From Schizochytrium sp. TIO01 (Eukaryota > Sar > Bigyra > Thraustochytrida > Thraustochytriidae), in NCBI GenBank assembly GCA_004764695.1, contig SMSO01000006.1, positions 77,859 to 141,858 on the forward strand: 64,000 nt of DNA, read 5' to 3'. The position numbers and the translations under genes were made by a program. This document shows positions 20,801-31,947 of the stretch, piece after piece. The notes beneath the pieces are model-generated. The model was not told where the DNA came from. It saw only the letters and a program-made list of their open reading frames with translations, and ran no database searches. The stretch's first letter is position 1. The number at the start of each line of letters is the position of its first letter.

Positions 20801-23800
20801 TCAGGTAGGAGACTCGTGGTACCCTCTACTCAGTGCAGAAGGCCAAAGAATGGGTGAAATCCATCTTGGAATTCAATTTCAGCTCGAGGGTCAAGGGAAA
20901 CAACTACTTCCGTCGGAAAGGCCAGAAAATATTCTAAATATTGTGGTCCTACGGGCTCGCAACCTCTTTAACACTGGCGATAACATGCTTGAGCTAGGGT
21001 CCCAAGATCCTTATGTCACAGCCGAATTCATTGGTAAAAACCAGATTGCAAGAACTCATGTGGCTCAAAACCAGGGTACAGAACCTTGTTTTGATGAGCG
21101 CCTTCAACTAAAAGACTGCATGCCGGATGCAAGTGGGTGTAATCCCACCTTGCTTTGCAAAGTGTTCGACCATAACTCAGTGAGAAAAGACAGCTTCATA
21201 GGTATGTTTGAACTGGAATTAGGCGAAATAATCATGGGGACTTCAGGGACGCCATCCCAGACTCTCAAGCAATGGTTTCAACTCTGGGATAAAAACAGAA
21301 ATAAATCCAAAGGAGAACTTCAACTTATTCTTAAACGCGGCCCTTTTTCTGGCGAAGACGAAGGTGAGGACGAAGGAGTTATTATGCAGTCGTCCGACCT
21401 GTTCATGGGTGATGGTAAACTTTACATCCATATCAAGCATGGGTTTAATATTAGAGATGAAAAAGGTGAACCACCAGAACGTTGTTGTGTACGAGTAACT
21501 AGCATACTAGGAGGCAAAGTTAAAGCCGTCGCCGAAGGTTCTGCTTCAAACTTAAGTCCGGGGCATGCTGACACAAGTTTTGAGAGCAGCAAGGTTGTGG
21601 TGCCAGTAAGCAAAAGTGAAACTGCATCGCTTTTACTAGAACTTTTCGAGGTTCGCAAAGCCATACTTCCAGGACGTCGCAAGAAGCTTCTTGCAGAGTC
21701 AGTGTTACCAAATCTCGGAACATTTACACAAAGTTTCATGCCAAGCCCCCAGTCAGTATCAGTGAATTTGCAATCAAGTTCTTCTAATAATCAAAACATG
21801 CGAGTAGATGTTGATGTTCAATTTCTCCCACGTGTTGCTGGTCAGTTTCGTATTCTAGTGAAAAACGTTTCAGACGTCAAATCGCAGGAGATGTTTGGCA
21901 AAAATGATTTGAGAGTTGATGTATCGATCGATAATGGTGACGCTAAAATGATTACCGAGAAAACTACCACCAAATGGAACGCTGGAGCATCGGCGACCTG
22001 GGAGGAGCATCTGTCGTTGCTCTACTCAAATGACATGGAGACTAAGCAACCTGTACTAGTTGTCAAGGTTGTCGAGGTCGACATGATTAGGAATGATATT
22101 TGCGGAGTGACACGGTTCCCATTAATAGATCTGGTTACAGAATCATTGGCAAAAGGCCCTGATACTGTCGTAAAGAGAGCTCCAGCGATTTATTCTTTAG
22201 AGCATGGAAATGGAAAGGTGTGTTTCGGTGTTGAGTTCTTCCCAGATGCCGATATATTCGAGAAAGAAAAGATTGAAGAAAGCGAATTTTCAAAAGAGCT
22301 TAAACGAATGTGGCGTCTCCTAGATGTAAATAACAACCGGTGTTTGACCCTCGAAGAATTCATGAATGCTTTTATAAAAAATCCGGAGTGCTCGGCCTAT
22401 TTTGATTTAGATTCACACAGCTTTTCTGCAGAATCTGTCGCTAGCGGATCTACACGACAAATCATTCATGATCTATTCATGGCTATTAACACGAACCAAG
22501 ACGAAGTCATTGATTTTGACGAATTTAAGGCATTTATGGAATCTAAGCCTTTTCGTGATCAAGAGCGTGAGCGAATCGATGCAGATAGACGACGTGAAGA
22601 GCAATTACTCCGAGATGCAGAGGCTCGCCGTCGGCAAGAACAAGAGAAACGTGATGCTGAAGCACGCCGCCGTCGAGAACAAGATAAACAAGAAAGTGAG
22701 CAACGACGCAAGCGCGAGGCTGAGCGTAAAGCAGCTTTGGAGGAAAAGCGTGAAATCGAAGCAAGGCGTCAGCAAGAGGCCAGAGAACGTGAGCAACAAC
22801 GAGCAAAGGAACGTAGAGAAGAAGAGCTCACTAGACGGCGACGCCAAGAGGAATATGCGCGCGAAGCCGAGAAACGGGCACATGAAGAGCTTGAGCGTCT
22901 TCAAGCAGAAGCAGCTCGTTTGCAGAAAGAGGAGCGAGAGCGCAAGGCGCGTGAACGAAAGCTTGCAGGAAGGGTTCAGCATAAACGTTCTCAAGATGTC
23001 ATGTTGTGGCGCACTCGTGACGTTGTGGAGTGGCTTGCAGAAGACCTTGAATTGCCCTTTTATGCAGCAAGTTTTGTTGAAGCAGCTGTCGATGGACCTC
23101 TCTTGGTTGCGCTAACGGAGGATGACTTGGCAGGCCAACTTCAAGTCGCAGACGGGCTTCATCGCCGTAAAATTCTATTACGTGCAGCACGTCTCTTTGA
23201 GCTTCATCGCGAGCTCATTGATAGAGGGAATAGTGAAACTTCTTCTCGTCAACGTTCTTGCTCATCCCCGGCCTCGGCCAAAAACCAGAGGCTAGAAAAC
23301 AAAGTACCTGTTGGGGAGCACGAGCAAATACGTCTAAAACTTGCACGCGCAAGCCAAAAGGAGAACGATGCCACTCGTAAAAGAGATGCCAAACAACATC
23401 GAATGTGGAAATTTGAGTACGTAAAAGCAGGTGAGGACTTTCAACATAGTCTAGAGAGGGATGATCCTTTTGATTGGTATAGTCAATCACGCATCCAAAC
23501 TTTGAAAAATGATGACGGAACAAATCCAACTACTGGCATGGATAGTGAGGACGAAGACGAGGAACCTTTTCGGCAGGCAATGGCACAAGTTCGAGAAAAC
23601 ATTGTTGGACGAGTTAATGAAACTCAAAATTCTGTCCAACACAGGCCTCGCCCAGTTCTCGCAAGTGAGCAGAACCAACTTTTAAAGAATGGTGAGCCTA
23701 TGAAAAGCCTGAGTCCTTCTTCACGAGCAATTAAGGCTCTTCCCAAAGAGTATTGGTTTCAGGATCATGAGCCCTGGTTCATTGACCCAGAAGATGAAGA

Positions 23801-25127
23801 AAAACGGCGAGATGCAAGCGATTCAGGGCAGCTAATGCATGTTCCGGACTCTGCGACTGCCCATGAAATCCTCGATGTATTGCGCGAAGCCGTCCAAGCG
23901 TTTAGTCACGCCACATCATCCCAGACAACCACACCTCATGACTCTGCAAGGGGCAAAGTTGTTGATACTAAGCAACAGCATAAAGCTTCAGAGCAGCTAC
24001 GTCTCCGTAAGGTGTATGACCTGTTCTGCCAGCTTCAAAATAACACTGGGACACCCACCCGGAGGCTTTCCAGGCTCAAGTTCCAAGGGGCAATTACATC
24101 AATATTGAGAGTTGAGCTCAATTGGACCCAGTTTGACCGTGTTTTCCGCCTTATATCTCCATCTCGAGGCGATGGCACAGACGGGACGATTCAATTTGAG
24201 GAATTCTATTCTGCTTTCGCACGCGATAGCCGCCACAATAAGCCGGTGGAGAGGGCCGGCATTCGAGGGTCTACTGCATCTTCAGTGCGGCGATCCAAAG
24301 ATTCCTTGCATACTCTTCGAAACGTATTATTCGGTATATGCGAGACACTTGTCAAAGCGGAGATCACCTTGCAAGAGTTGTTTCATGGATTTGACCGTAA
24401 TGGTTCGGGATCTATTTCTACTGCTGAGTTTTCTTCAATGATGAAGTCTTTAGCCCGAGACCTGACAAAGGAGCAAATCTACAATTTATTGAATTGCATA
24501 GATGGTGATTTTGATCGCCGAATCAACCTCCGTGAATTTCTTGACTTCTGGCTTGTCGTTTTCTCTCAATGGCTTCAGTATCTGAAGCACTCCTTCTTAA
24601 AAGCAGGCCAAAATCATGATAGTGCACGTGTGCCTGTAATTGGGCATTCACATATGCACATTGAAGACCTCGAGCAACTCATTCTTCGAGTAGATAGAGC
24701 AATGGATCTTACTTTTGGCCGTAAAGCACGCCATGATGTGACACGGACAAAGTTGCCCGGGCCTCTTACATCTTTGCTACGAAATGTGGGCCTTCAAGCT
24801 GATCTGGTGGCAGACTCAATGGGCGAGGCCTTTTTTGACCCAAAGTCGTCACCTCGGGGACAAGCGTTGGATGCCGTGCGCGCTGCGCGACGCCGGAAAT
24901 CCCAAAATATGCAAGCGCAGTGGCTGTCTTCAAGCCGGGGAGCTAGGGGCAATGTCCAGCGTGGACTCTTGGCAGAGAGTAGAAATCAACAGGAGGGAGC
25001 CTGTTCTGAGCAGTCGAGCTTTTCCTCCAAGGCTCGTAGACGGAGCAGGGGTGTATCAGTACCTACCAAAGACCTGAATGCACAAATATCTTTCATGACA
25101 GATGGTTATGATTTTTCTAATCAGTAA
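14834..25127 (+). CDS. Giant multi-C2, EF-hand and SAM protein (about 3,430 residues)
   Basis: An array of about 15 C2 or C2-like domains runs from 14834 to 22140 (approximate starts 14834, 15336, 15888, 16445, 16880, 17396, 17870, 18425, 18985, 19505, 19940, 20450, 20920, 21410, 21838). Many keep the loop-1 QDPY or KQDPF motif, and some keep acidic loop-3 residues ([21 protein letters not shown]) for Ca2+; others have lost them. Next come an EF-hand pair (22290-22550), an Arg/Glu-rich charged helix (22560-22970), a SAM domain (22990-23215), one EF-hand-like loop (about 24160) and a further EF-hand pair (24380-24550, [13 protein letters not shown] and [13 protein letters not shown]). The start at 14834 is preferred over 14795 because the first C2 strand begins there. 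The frame shifts by +1 at 17795, between strands of C2 domain 6. It is probably a Ca2+-responsive membrane tether or scaffold; no orthologue is known to me. Confidence 0.82.
25117..25127. other. Tail-to-tail coding overlap
   Basis: The C2 gene stops with TAA at 25125-25127 (+). The DUS3 frame stops with TAG read from 25119-25117 (-). The two coding regions overlap by 11 bases, so each 3' untranslated region must run antisense into the other gene. Confidence 0.8.
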
Positions 25128-27367
25128 TAATAACACCTTGTAAAGAAGGTGCTGGGCTAGCTACCGAAGTTCCGATGTCTCCGCGCTCCTCGACGCTAGC
25201 GCTATAGGAGTTTGACTTGTGCTTAGGCTCGAAGCGAAAGCCCTCAGGAGCAGGGCCAAGAAACATCTCCGATATTTTGATCCAGTCCTTAACACTTGTT
25301 GACCCCAAGATAGTTTCTTTATCATCACGCCCAATAAAGCAAGGCGGGCGATCGTTAATGTGCTGAGGTACATAAAGAGGATCAAGCAATCCAACAGGTA
25401 CATAGCGGCACGTAAAACTGAGCCATTCAAGTAGGAATCGCCGTGTTTTGTTTACGCCATTCAAATCAGATCCCCAGTGTTCCAAACCCGTAGTCTACGT
25501 AATTTTTAAGAAGATCCATCCGTTCAGAGCCGCTAATATCCCAATGACGCTTCTCCTTGATCTCTGTACTAAGCCATGGCTTGATGAGAGCTCCTCGGCC
25601 TACCATGCATGTTGTCAGCCGCGCTTGCAAAGCATCAAGATCAGCAGTAATTGCATCATCCGTCTCATCGGTGGATTCTAGTTTAGACAGACCAGGGCCA
25701 TTTTCAGAAATTTTGCCCTCGTTGAATAGGATATGCATTCGGCTATTCGGATCCTGACAATCTGTGAGGACCTCGTCAATTTGATCCCGCCAGTCGGAAA
25801 CCCGACCCATATGCTCCTCCCAATCTGTGTAGCTTAGAATGTCACCGTTACCGAAAACAGGAACAGGATTAAGCGGTTTGGCACCGACAAATCGACTCTT
25901 ACGGAAAACTGCCTCGCTTGCAATTGGGCGCCCAGCTACTTGGTGAATGTAATCCCAGTCTGCAGTACTCGTGTATCGAGCTTGACGGCTACGGCCGTGG
26001 ACTGCGACGTAGCAAACTGAAGATCCATGTGGCATAATGTGACGCCATCCTTGAATTTCAGATACGAGAGACGCTGCTGTAAATTTGCCTTTGGCCCAAC
26101 CAGCACGCATTTTGAGACCAATAGGCATCCGGCCCTGGGTTGCAGATGTCATGTCCTCCACTATAGACCGGAGTTTAGTCACACGGGTCATCAACGCTGA
26201 GCCAGCACCTTGGTCCGTGACCAGGTCAATAGGACAACCAAGGTTAACATCAACGAAGTCCACGTCGGTTTCGCGATCAAGCAAGGTCACTACTTGCTTC
26301 ATAAGCTTCGGCATTCCTCCCGCAATTTGAACTCCAAAGAAGTCCTCGCACTTGTGACGCCGAAAGAGTGCCCACTCGGAGCTTAATCCCGATACTGCTT
26401 CTTTAGCAAGCGCCATTTCTCCACATGTGATGTCTGCGCCAAGATCTTTAGTAATCCTGCGAAAAGGCAGGTTTCCAACAGTTGTTAAAGGTGCAATATA
26501 GATCTTGTTGGCAAAGTCTTGGGCTGTTCGTCTTGGCCGGGCCTCGGCTTCGCCTTGGCCTCCATAATTGTACTTCTTCTTTCGCAGTTCACGAAGGAGA
26601 TCTGTACGAAGATAGTTGCATTCATCAATATCACTGTATCCAGAGTTACGGCCATGCCCAGCCTCAGCAGAGGGAATCTCGTCTTTTGAACGCTTGTCAA
26701 TACTGCGGGCGATTTCTTTGCCTTCGTCTACATCGTTCTCGATAACTGTGTGCTCTTCGCCAAAGAGGCATCGAATTCCACTTGGACAATATTGGTGTTT
26801 CGCGAACGTAGGGCAAGCGGCGCCCTTCTGCAGTGGCTTGGCTTTGACATACTCTACTGTGTCGTGTGAGTACTGACATTTCTTATTACCACTCTGAAAC
26901 GGACATGGTTCACTGCGTGCTGCGTAGCCACAAATATTATCCCAGCTTGGTCGAGCCATGTGGCCACGTTTGCGCTTTTCTTCTAGCTTTTGCTTTTTGT
27001 AGCTCGCCATGGATTTGTATTTCTTGCCACGTTTCTTACCGTTGACCGCATCTTCGTCTGTATCTTGGCTTGTATTGTTCTGCTCTCCGTCTTGAGCTGG
27101 TTCTTCGCTCTGTTTTGGTGTGGGTGGTGCTGGTGGTGCCGCAGGAGTCCAGGTTCGATAGAAGTCCCCCTTGACTTTAGCGTACCCACGTACACGTTCT
27201 GGTGCCTCAAGCTTAGTCTCCAGGCGATCCCAGAAGCTTTGCTTCGACGCACTCACTTCGTCCGTCATCTTCTGCTCGCGTACAGTCCTTGCTTGCGAAC
27301 TATCGATGCAAATCTGCTTGCCGACTTCTCTCCATTCACGTTGCTCTCCCACCATTGGCCTCACCAC
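25117..27367 (-). CDS. tRNA-dihydrouridine synthase 3 (DUS3/DUS3L)
   Basis: DUS3 reduces uridine to dihydrouridine in the tRNA variable loop (U47) with FMN and NAD(P)H. Visible here are two CCCH-type zinc fingers (C.8C.8C.3H around [19 protein letters not shown], then [16 protein letters not shown]), the catalytic-barrel start [17 protein letters not shown], the catalytic-cysteine motif [10 protein letters not shown], the FMN-site [11 protein letters not shown] and [11 protein letters not shown]. The conserved C-terminal text [20 protein letters not shown] continues to [19 protein letters not shown]. The long frame stops at 25466. Text equivalent to GFEHWGSD is recovered only by skipping one base at 25483, so the gene carries a +1 frame break in a highly conserved stretch. 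The start may be 27367 or the Met at about 27268, just before [11 protein letters not shown]. Its stop overlaps the C2 gene. Confidence 0.92.
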
Positions 27368-27566
27368 AAAACATAAGGCCTACGTATTACACCTAGTAGG
27401 TAGGTACCACTATCTACATATTAATTGTTATCTACATTGCTAGTAGGAAGGATAAAAAAAATGGAATGAAAAGGTATCATGATCCTAATGAATAGCCTGA
27501 CATATATAGGTGAATGGAGTGAATAATGAGTAGGTGCAGGTATACCACTCTAATTCAGTGAGCCAA

Positions 27567-27640
27567 GAGTGATTGTTTTGGCTTTAGTTTTTACCCAAGC
27601 TATAAGACCTATAACTGATTTCTCCTCTGACTAATGGAAG
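27567..27640 (+). repeat. Dispersed spacer repeat, near-complete copy
   Basis: AGTGATTGTTTTGGCTTTAG, then TTTTTACCCAAGC, then CTCCTCTGACTAATGGAAG. The 3' end has diverged (AATGGAAG for AGTGAGAG). It lies about 200 bases upstream of the DUS3 start. Confidence 0.65.
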
Positions 27641-27770
27641 TCTCATTGGCTTGAGTGTTTGCGTTGAGTAAATAATAGGCAAGTACTAGATACCTGTCTA
27701 TTACTAGTATTTTAAATGTAGGTACGAGTAGGCTACCCTCAGTCAATCTATAGTGAGAGTTCATGTTACA

Positions 27771-27855
27771 TCTCTCACCAGCTACAAGATAAGTGCTAGG
27801 TTAATCCCATCATCCCTTTTACTTCAAATTGGATGAAAACTCAGGTTAAAACTCC
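27771..27855 (-). repeat. Dispersed spacer repeat, reverse copy
   Basis: Read on the - strand it gives AACCTGAGTTTTCATCCAAT, then TTGAAGTAAAAGGGATGATG, and ends GCTGGTGAGAGATG. It shares the extra TTGAAGTAAAAG block with the next copy, so these two are closer relatives. Confidence 0.5.
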
Positions 27856-27860
27856 CATAC

Positions 27861-27942
27861 TATATAGTCAGAGGTATGTACTGAGTTAAAATCTTTTACT
27901 TCAAGTTGCGTAAAAAGACTCAAGCCAGAACAATTGCTCAAT
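27861..27942 (-). repeat. Dispersed spacer repeat, reverse near-complete copy
   Basis: On the - strand: GAGCAATTGTTCTGGCTTGA, then GTCTTTTTACGCAACTTGAA, then TTTTAACTCAGTACATACCT and CTGACTATATAG. It adjoins the preceding copy in the same orientation. Confidence 0.6.
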
Positions 27943-28383
27943 GCAGGTAAAAGCACCTGATTTCTACGTAGGCATGTTCTAGCCTCAAGCTAGAACAGTT
28001 GATGGCTACCTACCTAGTTTTTGATAGTATATAGCTAAGTTGAAGTACCGTAGTGCGTAAGTAATAGTTATTAGGTAGTGTGGTAGGCACCTGCGTTTTT
28101 CACTTTTATGCACTCCTATCAATCCTTCCCCTTTGGTTAAATCTCGAGTTGTAGATATCATTATAGTCTATCATCAAAGATTATTTTCTATCATCAAAGT
28201 AGAAGTGCTGCAACATGATACACCATATCATTTGTGATTCATAAGTTTCTTTGCTCTCAAGTATTCATATTCATGCAACGAAGAAAAACACGATCAAAAT
28301 ACAATCCTTGCGATATCTTTCTTGTTGTATCTATGAAAAAAAAATGTTCAATTTGATTATCATTGGCCTAAACTCCGATAACA

Positions 28384-28634
28384 GTGGTTTCTATAAATGC
28401 GAAGGAAAGGTGTAGACTCCCTCCACAGTACATGCTATCTTCTACGAATACAGTTATCACCGTTGATATGAAGTCTAAATCTCCAGGTAACCTGATACAA
28501 GAGCATGATGCTAATACTTTATTCTACCACTCTAGCATCTACTTATTTGCATACCGTGGTAGCACTTAGAATGTAACCTATAAAATTTGCAAAACGTGCA
28601 TCTCCTATGGTGACAAAATAGGGCTAAGGCGCAA
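28384..28634. other. Spacer
   Basis: A 61-codon + strand frame (28384-28569) has no features and is probably chance. Nothing else is seen. Confidence 0.4.
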
Positions 28635-28659
28635 TCGCGGGTTAAAAACTAACCCGCGA
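28635..28659. other. Perfect 9-bp inverted repeat (hairpin)
   Basis: TCGCGGGTT and AACCCGCGA flank a 7-base loop AAAAACT. The GC-rich stem stands out in an AT-rich spacer. It lies just inside the 3' end of the coding-like - strand stretch at 28642-28872, where it could form a stem-loop in a transcript. Confidence 0.6.
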
Positions 28660-28872
28660 CTCAAAGACAATTCTTAAATCATGTCCTTGGATGGATAAGT
28701 AGCGCAAAACGATGCATGCTTGCGGTGAATCTCGGTAGTCCAGTAGGGCGCGCAAACCTGATCTGTTGAAGTTACCCTCTACCGAACTCTTTGTAGACAG
28801 CGAAGGAGTCTGGATAGACACGCTAGAGGAAGTTTCGTGTTTGGCGATACAACTGTTAAGATCAATGAACAC
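28642..28872 (-). pseudogene. Coding-like fragment, unidentified
   Basis: This 76-codon - strand frame has locally higher GC and protein-like text (SGLRALLDYRDSPQACIVLR, then YLSIQGHDLRIVFESR). No start context, homologue or neighbouring exon is recognised. It may belong to the same decayed locus as the fragments downstream. Confidence 0.25.
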
Positions 28873-29089
28873 CTAGGAGTGTCGGACAGAGTGCTAGGTA
28901 GTAGCACAACAATTTTCACAAAAAGGGAAGAAAAATGTCACTCCTCATTCATAACTTACGATGCTTTAACTTGAATTGCATGTTTTTATGTACTCTCATT
29001 TATGAGACATATGCCATACGTGTTTGCCATCAAAACAATTTTGTTGTTTATTTCGTAGTTTTAAAAACGCCACAAGAGTTTCATCTGCT

Positions 29090-29816
29090 ACTTTGATTCA
29101 ATGACTGCAGGTAATGATGGGCTATCTAACACATCATCTACACTATTATGCTCTGGTATGCGAGACTTCTACGGGCTCATCATTGCGTTTGGGGGTTTCC
29201 AGTGCTTGCTACGACACTCCTTGAGCGCGATACCTATGTTAATTGCTTAAGCATAGAGGAAGGTGATAATTCAACTTTCCCCGTTTGGTTCGCAGCTGCT
29301 ACTGCCGAGCTACCTATTGTAGAGCTCCTCCTCCAGCACGGTGCCGACAGGTATCTTCACGAATCTAGGAGATTGTACACTGCCCTTTACCTGCCCAATT
29401 TGGCAACAAATAACAAGAATTTGACGTGGTATTTCTTGAATGTCCCTAGCATCAACTATTGCGCAAGCCAGTGAGTAGATATTGACTAATAGCTTCTGGT
29501 GGTGATCGTACATTTGAAACGCCTCCTCGAATTCTCCTCGAACTCGATGCAGATCCGAACCGACAGCATGGTTTGAGTCAATACCCAATGATGATGACCT
29601 TACACGAATATGATATCACTGAGGACAATCAAGGTTTTACTGGATGTCAGTGCTGACATCAATTGTAAAGACTCGGAGGGGTATGCAATATTCACGCATT
29701 TGGACGAGAACGACTTCGACGATACTCCGATTATTCAGTTATTCCAAGAACAAGAAAAGAAATCGAAGGGAAAACACAAGTCTCAGTCAATTTTTACCTT
29801 ACTAAACCATCGATAA
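29090..29816 (+). pseudogene. Ankyrin-repeat pseudogene
   Basis: Ankyrin-type text occurs in three reading frames. 29148-29474 carries FPVWFAAATAELPIVELLLQ followed by HGADRYLHES and TALYL. About 29494-29646 carries RILLELDADPNRQHG. 29610-29816 carries TIKVLLDVSADINCKDSEGY. A piece before 29200 (RDFYGLIIAFGGFQCLL) may be another repeat. The helix-turn-helix plus D/G-A-D-x-N pattern is clear, but stops and frame changes separate the units, so the gene is broken. A spliced gene is less likely because the changes fall inside the repeats. Confidence 0.5.
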
Positions 29817-29817
29817 A

Positions 29818-30850
29818 CTATAGCCATCCCATATATATATATTCAAATGAAAGGTAGGAATCAAGAGGCGATAAGACGGGACTGCACTCGTCAACTGAGA
29901 TAAGTTTCTCCACCATAATCTTCCTCTTCTTATAGACCCTGCAAAATCGATCAATCTTACTAAGCCCATCCTCGTCATCTTCGACATCTTCATCAAAGAA
30001 AATAGCACTCTTCCTAATTTTTCGTGACGAGGCAATAGGTTCGGGTAAGATCAAGTGGTCGCTAGTAATACTACCATTTTAAAGTTCCGGCAAGTTGCAT
30101 CGCGCTAGCTTTTCCCGGATCATTCTATTGACCAAAACATTTCTTAAACTTATTACTGAAAGCGGGAATCACAATTGTAGTTGATCCCGGTGTTTTTTCA
30201 CAAAAAGCTCAGTATCATTTCGCGTAAGTTCGGGAACAGGAGGAGTGGAATTTGCTCATGTTAGAAATGAAAGCGAGAAGGATGTACACCGAGGCAGATT
30301 TTGTAGTATGAGGTCCACTATTTATAAATAATCTACTGGAGTGTTTACAACTCTTATGCAGCATCGTCCATTCTTTAAATTAATGGAACAGTCTTCATCT
30401 TTTTCGAGGTCGAGTCTCAGATTCAGGTGACGTATCTGAGATGGGAGAGACCCGAAGCCCCAACCTCTTTAGCGTTCCACTCCAGTAGCTGGCACAAACT
30501 GGCGAAATTTTGTTAACATCAACAGAATAGAGTTCATGACCCTCATTCTAATGATACGGTCGCCGCATGACTAACATCTCGTTCTCCTTGAAAAAAATCT
30601 AAGATTGAGAGTAAATGTTGCGGAGTAAGTTCATCCGAACGTACTGATTTAGTTTAACTGCTCTAAATTTACTTCCAAGATGCTTTCTTTGATTCTCCAA
30701 TGTCAGCCTGGCGTACTCCAAAGGCCAATAGGCGTCCATGATAAATAGGGATCCCCCAGCTAAATGTCTTCAAATTGGTTTGCACTTCCCCTCATAAGCA
30801 TTGTTGCATTTCCCACGCCAGCGGGTCCAGTTAAAGTTCATATTTAAAAA
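29818..30850 (-). pseudogene. Eroded coding relic with a degenerate P-loop
   Basis: Read from 30850 downwards on the - strand: TLTGPAGVGNATMLMRGSAN (a Walker A look-alike with Asn for the essential Lys and Ala for Ser/Thr); then, after a stop and frame change, MDAYWPLEYARLTLENQRKH and KLNQYVRMNLLRNIYSQ; then HELYSVDVNKISPVCASYWS; and last PEPIASSRKIRKSAIFFDED with DGLSKIDRFCRVYKKRK (29818-30054). Several frame changes and stops lie between. It looks like a decayed P-loop ATPase or helicase-like gene, but no intact domain remains and the family is not identified. Confidence 0.35.
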
Positions 30851-30980
30851 AGAAAAGAAAAGGGATTAGCGTTGTTCCTCGTACTGACATTAGCTTAGTT
30901 TGCAAATAAGGAAGCAAGTTAGTTGGTTGGGTTGGGTACGTTTGACGATTGAGTTTTGCTGATTTTGTACCTTCGGATTG

Positions 30981-31040
30981 ACCTGAGTTTTAACCCCAAA
31001 TCAAAGGATTGATATGGGTAGAACCTTTGAATAGTGAAAG
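30981..31040 (+). repeat. Dispersed spacer repeat, strongly diverged copy
   Basis: GACCTGAGTTTTAACCCCAA, then ATCAAAGGATTGA, then CCTTTGAATAGTGAAAG. It keeps the order of blocks but many bases differ. Confidence 0.35.
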
Positions 31041-31947
31041 GTTGTTTGGACATCCACAGGAACTTGGCATGCCTGTCTTGAACTCAACAGGTTTGGTGTT
31101 CGTGGTTCGAGTCGATCATGATGATCAGCTATTAGCTAGGGACTATATAGGTGGGTACTAGGTAGATTTATATGCTCGGTTCCCATTTTCTAAAATAAAA
31201 AATAAAACCAACGTTTAACAAAATAAATATTAAATAAATGCCATATTATGATCTAGAGCTTTAAAAATTATATTATATATATATATGTATAAATAATATT
31301 ACATAGGAATGGCAATCATCATTATTTTATTCTTCTTATTTTAAATCAGGCCTATTATTAGCATTGATTATTATTCATAATTTATTCAGATAATAATTAT
31401 TATCTTAAAATGTTTATTTACTATCATTATTCATTCGTGATAGACTACTTGAAGGAGCCTAAAAAAACAAACAAAAAACTAGTAAGGTGGTTTCATATTT
31501 TAATTTTAATTTTACTTTATATAAAAAGAAAAGAAAAGAAGAAAGAAAGTCGCAAAATAATAATTGCAAGATTTACATAAAATTACTAAGTCTAGACCCA
31601 GTGATCTCTGGCGACACAGGGATGCCAGACTGAGGTATTCTAGCATTTCCTATCTTCAAATTTTACAATATTGTACATACTTACCTCAATACCAGATGGG
31701 CAAATCAGTTCACCAAATTTTGCCAAGTTACTACTGTGACCTTTTCGAAAGTTTAAAAATGCTCATGAAAGAGGCTGATAGTATTCTTCACAAAACAGAA
31801 AGTTAGAAAGATTGGAAAAAAGGGAAAATGTTGTAAACTTCAGTTGCTTTGGCCGAGTAGAAGACTTTGCAGGCCAATAAACGATGAGATAGGCTCCCGA
31901 GCAACCTACCATGGTGGCCTAAGCAGATAAAAACTGAGAGGCCGTGT

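Larger units (their letters stand above)
27368..28383. other. Spacer with clustered dispersed repeats
   Basis: This is the 5' side of DUS3. It is AT-rich with TAGGTAGG words. At least three repeat copies (listed) and a fragment at about 27643-27665 (TCATTGGCTTGAGTGTTTG) lie here. No gene is seen. Confidence 0.5.

Noticed and set aside
22468-23115. 215-codon + strand frame inside the C2 gene
   Set aside because: It is an alternative frame of the Arg/Glu-rich helix and the SAM domain; the main frame carries the domains.
31564-31806. 80-codon + strand frame
   Set aside because: No recognisable features, no codon signal different from the spacer, and no neighbouring exons.
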